In this document: one piece after another, positions 1 to 10,691 of the stretch
How the letters are laid out: each line of letters opens with the position of its first letter
Position numbering within the stretch: the first letter of the stretch is position 1
Assembly (NCBI RefSeq): GCF_029873635.1
Contig: NC_080424.1
Location: 1,198,501 to 1,262,500, forward strand
Direction: 5' to 3'
From: Malania oleifera
Taxonomy: Eukaryota; Streptophyta; Magnoliopsida; Santalales; Ximeniaceae
Length of the DNA stretch: 64,000 bases
The notes under the pieces: generated by a model
Told to the model about the DNA's origin: nothing
Database searches by the model: none
The model's input: the letters and a program-made list of their open reading frames with translations, nothing else
Made by a program: the position numbers and the translations under genes

Positions 1-1588
1 CACTTGAAAACACATAAGATGACTTTACTTTGTTATCATCAAAATCAAGAGTTTGTAAGCCTAACTAGGCCAACAATCCTCAGTAGAGCAACTTTTTCAG
101 AACCTAAATGTTCGTGGCCCAACAGATCTTGGGATTTAGCTCCCGATTGATCATCCCCAGTGGAGTAACTCTAAGCCCCACACTTGAGGATATTGTCCAA
201 AAGAATCTCGGGATTTCGATCTCGTTTGATCATCCCCAGCAGGGCAACTATGGTTCAAACATAAAAAGACATCCTTTCCAAAGAACCCCAGGGTAGCCTA
301 CGCCTGAATGATCATTCATCACTCATGGTGTGACCCAAGATACCCTCTTTGATGCACAAGCTCAGATTGAATATTCCGAGGTACGTCATCCTCCCCTAAG
401 GCTCGCGAGCCCGGATTGAATATTTCGAGGCCCGTTACCCTCTTGAGGCACACAAGCCCGAATTGAATATTCTGAAGCCTGTTACCCTCTGTGATGCACA
501 AGCTCGGATTGAATATTCCAAGTCATGTCATCCTCCCCTGAGGCACGCAAGCCCAGATTGAATATTCTGAGGCCCGTTACCCTCTTATGATGCACAAGCC
601 CATATTGAATATTTCGAGGCACGTCATCCTCCCCTGAGCCACGTAAGCTTGAATTGAATATTCTGAGGCCCGTTACCCTTTTGTGATGCATGAGCTCGGA
701 TTGAATATTCTGAGGCACATCACCTTCCCTAAGGCGCACAAGCCCAGATTGAATATTCCGAGGCACGTCATCCTCCCCTAAGGCGCACAAGCCCAGATTG
801 AATATTCCGAAGCACGTCATCCTCCCTTGAGGCGCGCAAGCCCGGATTGAATATTCCGAGGCCCGTTACCCTCTTGTGAAGCACAAGCCTGGATTGAATA
901 TTCTGAGGCACGTCACCCCCCTAAGGCGTGCAAGCCCGGATTGAATATTTCGAGGCATGTCATCCTCCCCTGAGGCGCGCAAGCCCAGATTGAATATTCC
1001 GAGGTCCGTTACCCTCTTGTGATGCACAAGCCCGGATTGAATATTCCGAGGCCCGTTACCCTCTTGTGATGCACAAGCCCGAATTGAATATTCTGAGGCA
1101 TATCACCCCCCCCTGAGGCACGCAAGCCTGGATTGAATATTCCGAGGCCCGTTACCCTCTTGTGAGGCACAAGCCCAAATTGAATATTCCGAGGTCTATC
1201 ACCCTCTTTGATATGCAAGCTTGGATTGAATATTCCGAGGCTCGCCATCTCCTCACCCTCATAACTCGGATTCCTATATCCGACACACTTCATCTCTCCA
1301 GTCTGAACCCCTACATCCGACACAGATTACTAACCCCCATTAACTTCTAACCAAGAATTGCTAACTACTAACTTCTCTAGAATAAATGAAACCTTCTTAT
1401 CCAACCCTATCTACCATCTCCCCTTCCCTGTTTGAAGAAAATGACACCTGATTGACCCATAGGCACTAAAAAGTGGTGTGGCCTGGTTAAAATAGGTGCC
1501 TTCTATCTTTGCAGACTTGTTGCTACAAATAACGTAGGAAAGTTCCTACTATTACTTTAAAGTAACAAAGCCTACAAAGAGGGGCAGC
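1..1588 (+). mobile_element. Tat/Ogre-like retroelement, 3' untranslated internal end
   Basis: This is the right-hand internal end of an LTR element that enters from the left of the window. It is placed by what follows: a purine run with GAGGGGCAGCTA at 1578-1589, then a TCGACACCCC start that is typical of Tat/Ogre LTRs. It holds no coding sequence. Positions 1-330 carry loose repeats around GATCATCCCCAG, 335-1250 is a tandem array, and 1250-1570 is simple spacer. Tandem repeats between the end of pol and the 3' LTR are known for Tat/Ogre elements. Assignment to the lineage is inference from the LTR ends and layout, because no pol sequence is in view. Confidence 0.6.
335..1250. repeat. Tandem array, about 19 units of 47-50 bp
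   Basis: The core GGATTGAATATTCCGAGG recurs about every 47-50 bp, near 366, 413, 461, 508, 556 and on to 1227. Two spacer types partly alternate, one with CCCGTTACCCTCTTGTGATGC and one with CACGTCATCCTCCCCTGAGG, which gives a higher-order unit of about 97 bp. Units differ by several substitutions. The array sits in the putative 3' untranslated region of the Tat/Ogre-like element. Long minus-strand open frames across it are by-products of the repeat period. Confidence 0.9.
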
Positions 1589-1590
1589 TA
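1576..1590 (+). other. Polypurine tract before the Tat/Ogre-like 3' LTR
   Basis: The run AAAGAGGGGCAGCTA directly precedes TCGACACCCC. This is the expected position and form for plus-strand priming in Tat/Ogre elements. The exact cut between tract and LTR is uncertain by 1-3 bases. Confidence 0.55.
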
Positions 1591-1689
1591 TCGACACCCC
1601 AATTTTAACCAGGCTACCCCAAGAAGACCCCACACATAAAGTTGACTTCATGCCCCGAAAATTGGAGGACCCTTCTAAGAGACTCGATC

Positions 1690-2110
1690 GAGCCTTGATT
1701 TTTTTTCAACGAGTCTCGTTTTGTTTTCAATGAATCTCGTTGTTTTTACCAACTCCCGGTTTGTCTTCCTTGAGTCTCATATTTTCAATAGAGTCCCGGT
1801 ATGTTTACCGAGTCCCGGTCTATGTTCAACCGAGTCTTGATTTGCTTTCAATGAGTTTGGGTGTTTCAATGGGTCCCGGTGTTTCGACCAAGTTTCGGTA
1901 TGTTTTCAATGAGTTCCGATATTTCTACCAAGTCCCGGTTCGGAGTTTCAATTGAGTTTCAGTGTCTTCATCGAGTCCTGTTTTGTCTTCAATGAGTCCC
2001 AATCCATTTTTTCCGAATCTTGGTGTCGTTACCGAGTCTCGTTTCGTTTTCAGTGGGTCCCAACATTTTTACCTAGTCTCGGCTTGTTTTCATCGAATTC
2101 CGGGCATCTT
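1690..2110. repeat. Degenerate tandem repeat with GAGTCCCGGT core
   Basis: A 30-35 bp unit of the form GAGTCCCGGT followed by a T-rich stretch with TTTTCAA recurs about a dozen times with heavy divergence. It lies within the first 500 bp of the Tat/Ogre-like LTR. Confidence 0.7.
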
Positions 2111-3439
2111 AGAGAAAAATTGAGTCCGCGTCCTTCGATTTTGGGAAATGAAGTTTCTATGTTCGGACGAGTCTCTCTTTTCGAAGGATAGGGTCAATGA
2201 AAAAAATATAAAATAATAAAAAATAATAATACAAAAGGGGGGAAAATATCAAAAAAAGAGGGAGCTATAATTATTAGTGTAATATTATTATTATTATTAT
2301 TATTGTTACTATTATTACTAGTGTGTTATTACTATTATAATTTTAGTATACTATTATATTTATTATTATTATTAGCAAAACAAAAACACAAAAAAAGAAA
2401 CAAAACAAAACAAAAGCACAAAAAGGAAGAAAATTAAAAAAGCCTATAAAGGACATTGTTCACGCACAGAGGAAAGGGGGATGGCCGCACTGTTGATATT
2501 TTTCACTAGTCATCTCCCTCTCTCTGGCTCTCTGGTTGGCTCACTCGCAGAGATCCCGTAGCCACGATTCTCAGTCCTTCTCTCACTCATTTCGCCTCTA
2601 CTAGAAACCCGAGCAGCAACCTCTTCTCTCCAGCTCTCCCCTCCCTCTGAACTCTCTCGCACAGGCCTCCCATACCAGGGCAGCAGACTCACTCTCTCCC
2701 CCTCTCTGGTTTTTCCAGCTTCAGCTCCCATCTACTCCTTACCTGGTCGCCACCATCTCCTCAAAGAACCACCGTCCACCCCTTATTCTCTCCCTGGTCT
2801 CCTTTCATTCCCATCGCACCACACCACTCTCCAGCCGAGCCACCTGCAACTCCAGCTCTCCCTCAAGCTCCACTAGATCCCGAACTCACAGCAGCACCAC
2901 CCTTGGCCGCGAGTCTTACCAGATCTGATCACCCTCTCGGTTTCACCGTAGCCACAGATCACCGGCATTCTCACTCTCAAATCCAACCACTACAGCAGAC
3001 CTCCCTCATTGTCATCTCTCATTTGCTGCCCTCGCATCCAGATTTCCATATCCACTCTCTCCACTCTCCGGCAGACCCGACAACTCACTCGGCCATCAAC
3101 ACTTCCCCCATCAACTCCGGCGGCCTCACCTCACACCAGAACACCCTCTGCGGCCTCACAGTTTTCCTGCAAGTACCCCCCAGCCGCAAACGAAGCCAGT
3201 GAACTAGTAGCTCCATCCTCACACCTACGACTCTCCCTCAACCTCCATAACTCCTTTGCTTATCATCTTCGAAGTCCCCAGTACCACACAACCACCGAAA
3301 ACACCAAATCCATTTCCGCTCTGGCAACCTACACCGGCATCCCCTTCGGTTCTCACAGCGTTCTTGGTGGGCTCTCCTTCTCTCCCTTTACATTCCATGG
3401 GGTTACGAGGAGTTTCTGCTTCTCATGTTGTTTGATGAT

Positions 3440-3720
3440 ATTTGCATGTTAGGTGTTTGTCAAACTGTTTTAGTGAAGTAAGTGTGTTGTGTGGATTGTG
3501 TTTGCATGTGAGGTGTTTGTCAAAATGCTTTATTGAAGTTTCTGTGTGTGTGTGGATGATGTTTGCATTTGAGGTGTTTGTCAAAATGCTTTATTGAAGT
3601 TTCTGTGTGTGTGGATGATGTTTGCATGTTAGGTGTTTGTCAAAATGTTTAAATGAAGTGAGTGTGTTGTTGGGTTGTGTTTTCATGCAAGTTGTTTGCG
3701 AAAATGTTTCAGTGAAGTTC
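3440..3720. repeat. Tandem repeat of about 60 bp in the LTR
   Basis: About five units contain GAGGTGTTTGTCAAAATG, TTTATTGAAGT and GTGTGTGGATGATGTTTGCA. The best conserved copies start near 3510 and 3570. Confidence 0.75.
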
Positions 3721-3954
3721 GGGTGTTATTGGTTTGTGCTTTTGGGAGTCAAATTTTATTTGAAAAAAGGGCAAGGTGTAGGTTTTGGTTTTGGTGCACA
3801 CCAAGTGTTTGATGCAAGTCCCATGTGGTTAGTGTTACATCACTAACCCAGCATCACTACACACACTACTCACTCACCATTACACACGCTGTTCACACAC
3901 TTTTTCACACACCCTCACAAACTAACTTACTAACTCATACTAACTTTTACTAGC

Positions 3955-4150
3955 ATTTTATTTCTTTGCTTACATTCATACTAACCCTAACTCAAGCGTT
4001 TACTAACTCATGCTAACATTTAATTTCCTGCACACTAACTTTTAATTTCCTGTATACTAACATTTAATTTCCTGTATACTAACATTTAAATTCCTGTATA
4101 CTAACATTTAATTCCTTGCACTCTAACTTGCATACTAACACATGCTAACT
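3955..4150. repeat. Short tandem repeat, unit about 24 bp
   Basis: CTAACATTTAATTTCCTGTATA is repeated about five times, and degenerate CTAACTTGCATA copies extend it on the right. Confidence 0.8.
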
Positions 4151-4189
4151 TGCATACTAACATTTACTTGTATATTATTTCATTTACAC

Positions 4190-5910
4190 ATTTATGCACA
4201 CACATTTTGCATATGTTATTTACACACATTTTGCACACGTTGTTTACACACGTTTGTGTACACCCACGTCCACATGCACACATATACACGTATGCAATTT
4301 CACAGTCACATGCATATACATGCACGTAACTCTATACATTCACACAATCACATGCATGCATGCATTCATATACACTCACACACACATGCTTGCACGCATT
4401 CATATACACTCGCATGCACATGTGTACACATGCAAACATGCATTCACGTACACATGCTTCGCACACCCATGCATGCATGCATGCAGTCGCACATACACAC
4501 ATTCACATTCATGCACATGCATGCATGCACTCACACTCGAACACACATACACGTGCACACATATGTACATGCATGTAATGCACATAATCACATATTCATA
4601 CACCTGTGTGCTTGCAACCCACCTCATGCATTCCGATGTCACCCATGACATCATTATGTAGGTCATTGCCCATTCATGCATGCATGACATGAGTATTCTA
4701 GTCTAGGCCTTACATTATGTCATTATTCATGCATGCATGCATATGCATGCCCATGCGTGTGCCCATCCATCACATATCATGCATACATGCACGACCATTC
4801 GTGCCTCACACGCATACGCATATTCATGCGTCGGTGTCTTGGTTCATTCATGCACGTAGGCACGTGCACATGCATGCAATGCACGTAGTCACATGTTCAT
4901 TCCCATCCATGCACATGTACACTTAGGCATTCCGATATCACTCATGACATTATCATATAGGTTTTTGTCCATCCATGCCGATACGCGTGTGCATGTTCAT
5001 TCACACACCGTATGTGTTGTTGCTCATTCATGCATGCATGCTCATTTACACACCGTGCATGTGCGTTCCTTCTTATCCATGAATACATATGTTCATGCAT
5101 TATGTCATCATCCTGGTCATTACTCATGCACGCACACATGTGCATACTTGTTTACACACCATGCACATGCATGCTCACTCGTGCCTTACATGCATACGTA
5201 TATTCATGTGTCGGTGTCACTGTTCATTTATGCATGTAGACACGTGCGCATGCTCATCCTTGCACGTACGCATTCGTACACGTGTACATCATTCATGCAC
5301 GTACGCATTCATACATGTGCGCATCATACACACACACACACATTTGTGCACGTGCTCAATCATGCACGCACACACTTTCGTGCACGTGCTCATTCCTGCA
5401 TGCGCACATGTTGGCTCACTCGTGCCTCACATGCATACGCATATTCATGCGTCGGTGTCATTGTTCATTCATGCATGTAGGCACGTGCGCATGCTCATTC
5501 TTGCACGTACTTATTCACACACGTGCGTATCCATGCATTCATGCATATGCATGCACATGCATTCATGCACGTGCTCAATCATGCACGCACACACTTTTGC
5601 GCAAGTGCTCATTCATGCATGCGCACACATTCTTGCACGTGCGTATCCATGCATTCATGCATGTGCATGCACACGCATGAATGAGCACGTGCGCGAAACA
5701 TGCATGCACACGCATTCATGCACATACATTCATACACGTGCACATTTCCGCACGCACAGACATTTGTGCATGTGCTCACTCATGCATGCACACACATTCG
5801 TGCACATGCTCATTCATGCATGCACGCGCGTTCATGCACATGCTCATCCATGCATACACATGGTCATGCATTTATGATTACACATGCATTATGCATCATT
5901 CATGCACGCT
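4190..5910. repeat. CATGCA/CACACA alternating purine-pyrimidine tract
   Basis: About 1.7 kb are built from CATGCATG, CACACATG, GTGCACG and ATGCACACAC. A longer period is also visible: a block with GTGCCTCACATGCATACGCA, CATATTCATGCGTCGGTGTC and TGCACGTA recurs near 4800, 5185 and 5415. All six frames give long His/Cys/Met/Thr-rich open frames, which is what such composition produces, so none is accepted as a gene. The alternating purine-pyrimidine pattern favours Z-DNA or slipped structures. Confidence 0.85.
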
Positions 5911-6823
5911 AGCATACACCTGAACATATAGCCCCCGTGTTAGGCAACGCGTGTTGACTCATGGTCTCGACCAAGATCTTAAACTGATTTTTCCTCGGAC
6001 CGGTCAACGTTTGACCGCTTCATCATTCCCTAAACCGGTTCACGCCGATTTTCTCCATCTGACTTGTATATTGCCATTTAGATATCCAGAAAATTCACAA
6101 AAAATCACAAAATTCTCAGAAAATCCCAAAAATATTTTCATACTTTGATTTCCATGGTTTTTATTTTGTGCTATTTTGAAGTTCAGGAAAAATCACAAAA
6201 AATCACAAAAATGTTTTCACACTTAGAAAAATAACAAAAATATTTTTTAGGCACAGAAAATCATTTATATTCTGAAAAAATTTCAAAAACCTCCTGGAAT
6301 AGTATTTTTTTACTTAAAAAAAGCTTATACATTTCAAAACCCCTGGGAGCGTATTTTGTATCTTATTTTCTTGATTTTTCTTCTCGATGATTACAACTAA
6401 GGGCATAGACTTTTCGGAGTATTGGATTGCCCTGGTTATGAGGGAATACCTATATAATATTTTCATTCTTTTGACTTTTGAAAGGGAGTAATTTTGACAG
6501 GCTTATTAGATTTATTTTGGAAATAATTTTTGGTTAATCTGGTACCGTTCGTAAGAACGGGCGTGTAGGGGGAGCAAATACCTTCTCCTCACGTAACCGT
6601 ACTCCCGAACCCTACTTTGGTGACGCAGACCGATTCTACCCCTAACGAGGTAGCAATCAAGTGTTTTAACCGCTCTTCAAAAGGTTAGTGGAGATTCCAT
6701 TACACATTGTTTTCACAAAAGAATTTTTTTTTTTTCAAAATACACATCCATTTTCTCCAGTTCGCAGCCACACCCATTTATGCCAGAGAGTGGTCATCTG
6801 GTCGGGTCCGGGATGTCACGACA

Positions 6824-7360
6824 AGTTGGTTGAACCCCCAGACTAGAAATTAACGCATGATGATTCCTTTCTACCAATTTTATACCCAACCTCTTAAGAT
6901 CCATCACGATCTGGTGTGAAGTCATAACTGCAGAGGTTGACGTACCCCCAAATTTCCGGCTCAATGCATCAGCTACCACGTTCGCCTTTCCTGGGTGATA
7001 GCTAATGGTGCAGTCATAATCCTTTATCAACTCGAGCCATCTGCGCTGCCTCATATTCAACTCCTTTTGGATGAAGAAGTACTTGAGACTCTTATGGTCA
7101 GTAAAGGCCTCGCATCTTACACCATAAAGGTAGTGTCGCTAGATCTTCAACGCAAACACAACTACTGCCAACTCCAAGTCGTGCGTAGGATAGTTCTTTT
7201 CGTACTATTTCAACTAATGAGACGCATACGCAATGAATTTCCCCTACTGCATTAGAACGCAACCAAGTCCCTTCTGCGATGTGTCACTGTAAATTACAAA
7301 TCCACCCTCACCTGATGGAAGGGTCAATACTCGGGCAGTGACTAGACGCTGCTTCAATTC
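6824..7360 (-). pseudogene. Element A RNase H region (fossil)
   Basis: Minus-strand translation shows RNase H and tether motifs of Ty3/gypsy pol: [20 protein letters not shown] and [10 protein letters not shown], with YLYG and FTDHKSLKY-type sequence to their right. The region is broken. It abuts the 3' LTR of the Tat/Ogre-like element at 6823. Confidence 0.75.
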
Positions 7361-7706
7361 CTAGAAGTTTTGGTCACATTCGTCAGTCCAGTCAAACCTC
7401 ACATTCTTCCTCATGAGTCGTGTCAAAGACCTTGATAATCTGAAGAATCCCTTGACAAATCGGCAATAGTATCCAATAAAACCTAGAAAACTTTTGACTT
7501 CTTGCACATTCTTCGACCTTACCCAATCAACCACAACCTCTACTTTGATCGGATCCACTGAAATCCCTTCCTTGGATGTCACATGACCCTGAAATGCAAC
7601 CTGCTCTAGCCAGAATTCATGTTTTTTAAGTTTAGCAAATAACTTCTTTTTCCTGAGTATCTGAAGTACTAGTCTCAGATAAGCTTCATGCTCCTCAAGG
7701 CTCCTC
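7361..7706 (-). pseudogene. Element A reverse transcriptase, C-terminal part (fossil)
   Basis: Motifs include LFAKLKKHEFWLEQVAFQGH, GISVDP and SFLGFIGYYCRFVKGF, the thumb and connection region of chromovirus RT. S1 lies directly to its right and separates it from the catalytic part at 10185. Confidence 0.8.
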
Positions 7707-8252
7707 GAATATGTGACGCCCCAAAACCCGCCAAGTGGGGCCTGGGTGCCATATGTTCCAATCAACTGCATCTAATACCATAATTATCATGCACATAGCG
7801 GAACACAAATAAATAACCTCAAATAAATACTAGAGTTCTATATAACAACCCAAAAACGAATACTACAACATCCAAATATCTATCTCCATAACTAGTATTT
7901 AAAACATAATCTCGTACAAATATATCTATACATATATCAGTATCTCACAATACTCCAAAAAGAAGCCACCAAAAATAATCCCAGCCTAAGCCTTCAAACC
8001 CGGTCTTCAAAAGAATCTGAAAAATTGTTAATCCACTAGGGTGAGACGCTTCTTAGTAATGGTGGAATAAATTATAACAGTGTGTGACAAATGAGTTTTA
8101 ATATTTACATATCAAAATAAACTGCTTCTCACATAATATCAATAACAATTGAGAAAATGTACCATTAATAACATTTCTGACATCTAATGTCATACACACA
8201 TCCAATATGCACACGTACATAATTTTTATTCAGGCGAAAGTCCCCAAGGATA

Positions 8253-8318
8253 GGGAAGATTACTCGCCCATACAAGTAGCTTCCCTCTGCTCTGGTACTA
8301 AAAACTACCTACCAGAGC
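8253..8318 (-). other. Two-hairpin LTR module, copy 1 (S1)
   Basis: On the plus strand GGGAAG (8253) pairs with CTTCCC (8280-8285) and inner TACT pairs with AGTA around CGCCCATACA. The second stem is GCTCTGGTA (8289-8297) with TACCAGAGC (8310-8318), nine perfect pairs. The LTR sense strand is minus, so the RNA would carry the complement. It is followed by CTCACCTTACTCAGTA. Confidence 0.65.
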
Positions 8319-8408
8319 ACTCACCTTACTCAGTATGCCCTTAGGTGAAGTATTACCTTGCCGCCAGTACACATATCTTTATTTTAAAGGCGAAGGTTTC
8401 TGAGGATC

Positions 8409-8475
8409 GGGATGTCTACCCGCCCATACAAGTAGCACCCCTTTGCCCTGATACCAAGAAACTACCTAGTAGAGC
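8409..8475 (-). other. Two-hairpin LTR module, copy 2 (S1)
   Basis: First stem: GGGATG with CACCC and TAC with GTA around CGCCCATACA. The second stem GCCCTGATA (8445) with TAGTAGAGC is weaker than in copy 1, with mismatches. This is a duplicate of the module inside the same LTR, about 155 bp from copy 1. Confidence 0.5.
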
Positions 8476-8644
8476 ACTCGCCTTTCTCAGCAAGTCCTCG
8501 GTGATATGTTTACCTCGCCGCATGCACACACATGCATTCACAATGTGCTATACCATTATTTTTATGCTATACTTAAATTCACATGCGCACAACACATCCA
8601 CACAGGAATCATGCATCTCATACTTCATCTTTCAATGTCCTCAA

Positions 8645-8995
8645 AACGTGACCCACATAGGAAAACTGCATACATATCGGTACGTGGCCCACACAGGCAC
8701 CGCTACCCACACAGGGTACATAACATGGCCCACATAGGCGCCATTATCCACATAGGATATAACGTGGTCCACACAGACACCACTCTAGCTTCCGGAACAC
8801 GTGACCCACACATGTACCACTATTCACCAGTATCCAATCCCCATGACCTACCCGTCATACATCAGTAGAACAAGCTCCTCGACTTGCCAATTTTCTACCT
8901 CATATAAATGACAATATGACAAGCTCCTCGACCTGCCAATGTCATATCATGATTTATGTCTATGCAATATAACAACCTCCTCATGCCAACGTTAT
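8645..8995. repeat. Minisatellites in S1
   Basis: Two adjacent blocks. One has CCACATAGG-type units of about 35 bp (8645-8825). The other has ACAAGCTCCTCGACNTGCCAA units (8865-8995). Confidence 0.7.
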
Positions 8996-10028
8996 ATTGA
9001 GATGCATACGAATAACCACACTAGTTAGTTCACATAGACGCATCAATGCATTTCCACACAGGAATCCAACAGACCAATACATTTCCCACATAGTATCCCA
9101 ATAGATCAATACATTTCCACACAGGAGTCAAACATAACAACTCATTGATCATGCCATAATCATTTCAAACACCCCCACATGCAAACCCAAATACCATAGT
9201 AATTCATACTCAATTTATTAGGAAAAATTGTTCCCATGTCACACGAATTTAATATCATATGCAATTATCCCAAATATAAATTTTAAACAAAATCATCATT
9301 TTCTAGTACTCACACGATTCTAAAAATCATATAGATAAATAATAAATTTCATACGCTCGTAAATAACTGGTTCACCTTAATAAAATACTGATATAATTTT
9401 ATTCCCCCTTACTTGATTCCCTGAATCATGCCTGCAGGGCTCCCAAACTTGTACCCGCGGCGCTCACCCGAACCCTGATTCAATCATATCAACCCCAATA
9501 AAATATTATTTTAACCTTCCCTAATTTATAATAATTAAATAAAAATTAATTTCTAAATAACCCATTTATCCTAGTTTTGGGGATATTTCTACAACGACCC
9601 CACGAGAAATTCGCTCCATTAGATTTGTAGAGAATCATCCCTAGATTCTCGTGGTGGTATCTGATCGCCCATTTGACTTAAAATTTAGGAAAAATTGAGA
9701 CAAGAATAAGAATTTGACTTACCCCAGGAGATATACCCACGTTACTCCTACGATAAATCCACTTGGGTAGATATTTTAGTGGCGGAGAATGGAGTTCGGT
9801 GGTATTTTCGGATTTTCAATTGGGCGAGAATCCACCGCGAAATCGTAGAAAGAAGAGGAGTGAAGAACGTGAGCTGAGAGAATTTTTTTTTTTCTTTTTT
9901 TTTTCCTCTTTCTGTCTGTGCCAGCGTGAGTTCTGCTTCTATTTTGTTCAGGTGCTTCCACCAAAACTTAACCACTAAGTCTTTTTTTTTTTTTTTTCTC
10001 CTTTATCCATACTTTACTTTTATATATA

Positions 10029-10029
<1 letters not shown>

Positions 10030-10068
<39 letters not shown>
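10030..10068. repeat. (TA)n microsatellite in S1
   Basis: About 20 uninterrupted TA units lie within the upstream (U3) part of solo LTR S1. Confidence 0.95.
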
Positions 10069-10073
<5 letters not shown>

Positions 10074-10184
10074 CCAAAATCCTTAAATTTCTTAATTTAA
10101 TTAATTTCTTAGTAATAATTAATTAATAATAATTTTTAATTAATTAATTAATTAATTAATTTTTTTTTAGGTTGTTACATAATA

Positions 10185-10672
10185 GACCAAAATATCATCT
10201 ATGAACACAATAACAAATTGGTCTAAGTACTCATAGAATACCCTGTTCATCAGATCCATAAATACTACTAGAGCATTCGTCAACCCGAATGGCATAACCA
10301 AGAACTCGTAATGGCTGTACCGAGTCCGAAAAGCAGTCTTCGATACATCATCTAATATAACCTTCACTTGATGATATCCATATCGTAAATCAATTTTAGA
10401 GAAAATGTGCGTACCTTGAAGCTGATCAAACAAGTCGTCAATTCGGGGTAATGGATACTTGTTCTTCACGGTTACCTTATTAATCTCTCAGTAGTCGATA
10501 CACATCCTCATCAATTCGTCCTTCTTCTTCACAAACAACACAGGTGCACCCTAGGGCGATACACTTGGTCTGATAAACCCCCTATCTAGAAGCTCCTGTA
10601 GTTGCTCCTTTAACTCCTTTAATTCATTTGGAGCCATTTTGTATGGGGTTTTGGAGATTGGTGCTGTCCTTG
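10185..10672 (-). pseudogene. Element A reverse transcriptase, catalytic part (fossil)
   Basis: Minus-strand motifs include [41 protein letters not shown] and the catalytic [11 protein letters not shown], in normal chromovirus order. Upstream, APISK and YKMAP of the protease-RT linker reach T1-1 at 10672. The region is broken. Confidence 0.8.
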
Positions 10673-10691
10673 TGTTGACCTTATTGGTCAC

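Larger units (their letters stand above)
1589..6823 (+). mobile_element. Tat/Ogre-like 3' LTR, about 5.2 kb
   Basis: The left end reads TATCGACACCCC and the right end reads GGGATGTCACGACA; the two are imperfect inverted copies. The last 300 bp (GTACCGTTCGTAAGAACGGG, then a purine-poor tail ending GGTCCGGGATGTCAC) has the form usual for Tat/Ogre LTR ends. An LTR above 5 kb is exceptional except in this lineage. Directly after 6823 the sequence is RNase H coding DNA of minus-strand element A, so this element was inserted into A. The second target-site copy lies outside the window. Inside are a degenerate 30-35 bp repeat (1690-2110), a CT-rich block (2500-3400), short tandem repeats (3440-4150) and a CATGCA tract (4190-5910). 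No gene was seen in it. Confidence 0.6.
7712..10179 (-). mobile_element. S1: solo LTR, Tekay-like gypsy, 2.47 kb
   Basis: On the minus strand it starts TGTAACAACC and ends GGGGCGTCACA. It is flanked by GAATA (7707-7711) and TAATA (10180-10184), an imperfect 5-bp target duplication. Removing it leaves element A's RT frame running through DILVY into SRSLEEHE. No internal region is present, so it is a solo LTR. It holds two copies of the two-hairpin module (8253-8318 and 8409-8475), minisatellites at 8645-8825 and 8865-8995, a CT/GA-rich stretch near 9885, and (TA)n at 10030-10068. Confidence 0.85.

Noticed and set aside
335-1250. CRISPR-like look of regular repeats
   Set aside because: The array is plain tandem repetition of 47-50 bp units without unique spacers, in plant retroelement DNA, with no cas genes.
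319-1323. Minus-strand frames with repeated RNIQSELVHH-type peptides
   Set aside because: Translation of the tandem array. The repeated peptide follows from the DNA period and breaks whenever unit length shifts.
2903-3452. Plus-strand Ser/Pro/Thr-rich frames of 99 and 147 codons
   Set aside because: They lie in the CT-rich leader part of the Tat/Ogre-like LTR, overlap each other in different frames and show no domain.
4142-5923. Long His/Cys/Thr/Met-rich open frames on both strands (up to 262 codons)
   Set aside because: They arise from CATGCA/CACACA simple sequence, which lacks stops in several frames at once. The overlapping frames are equally open and there is no domain or codon bias.
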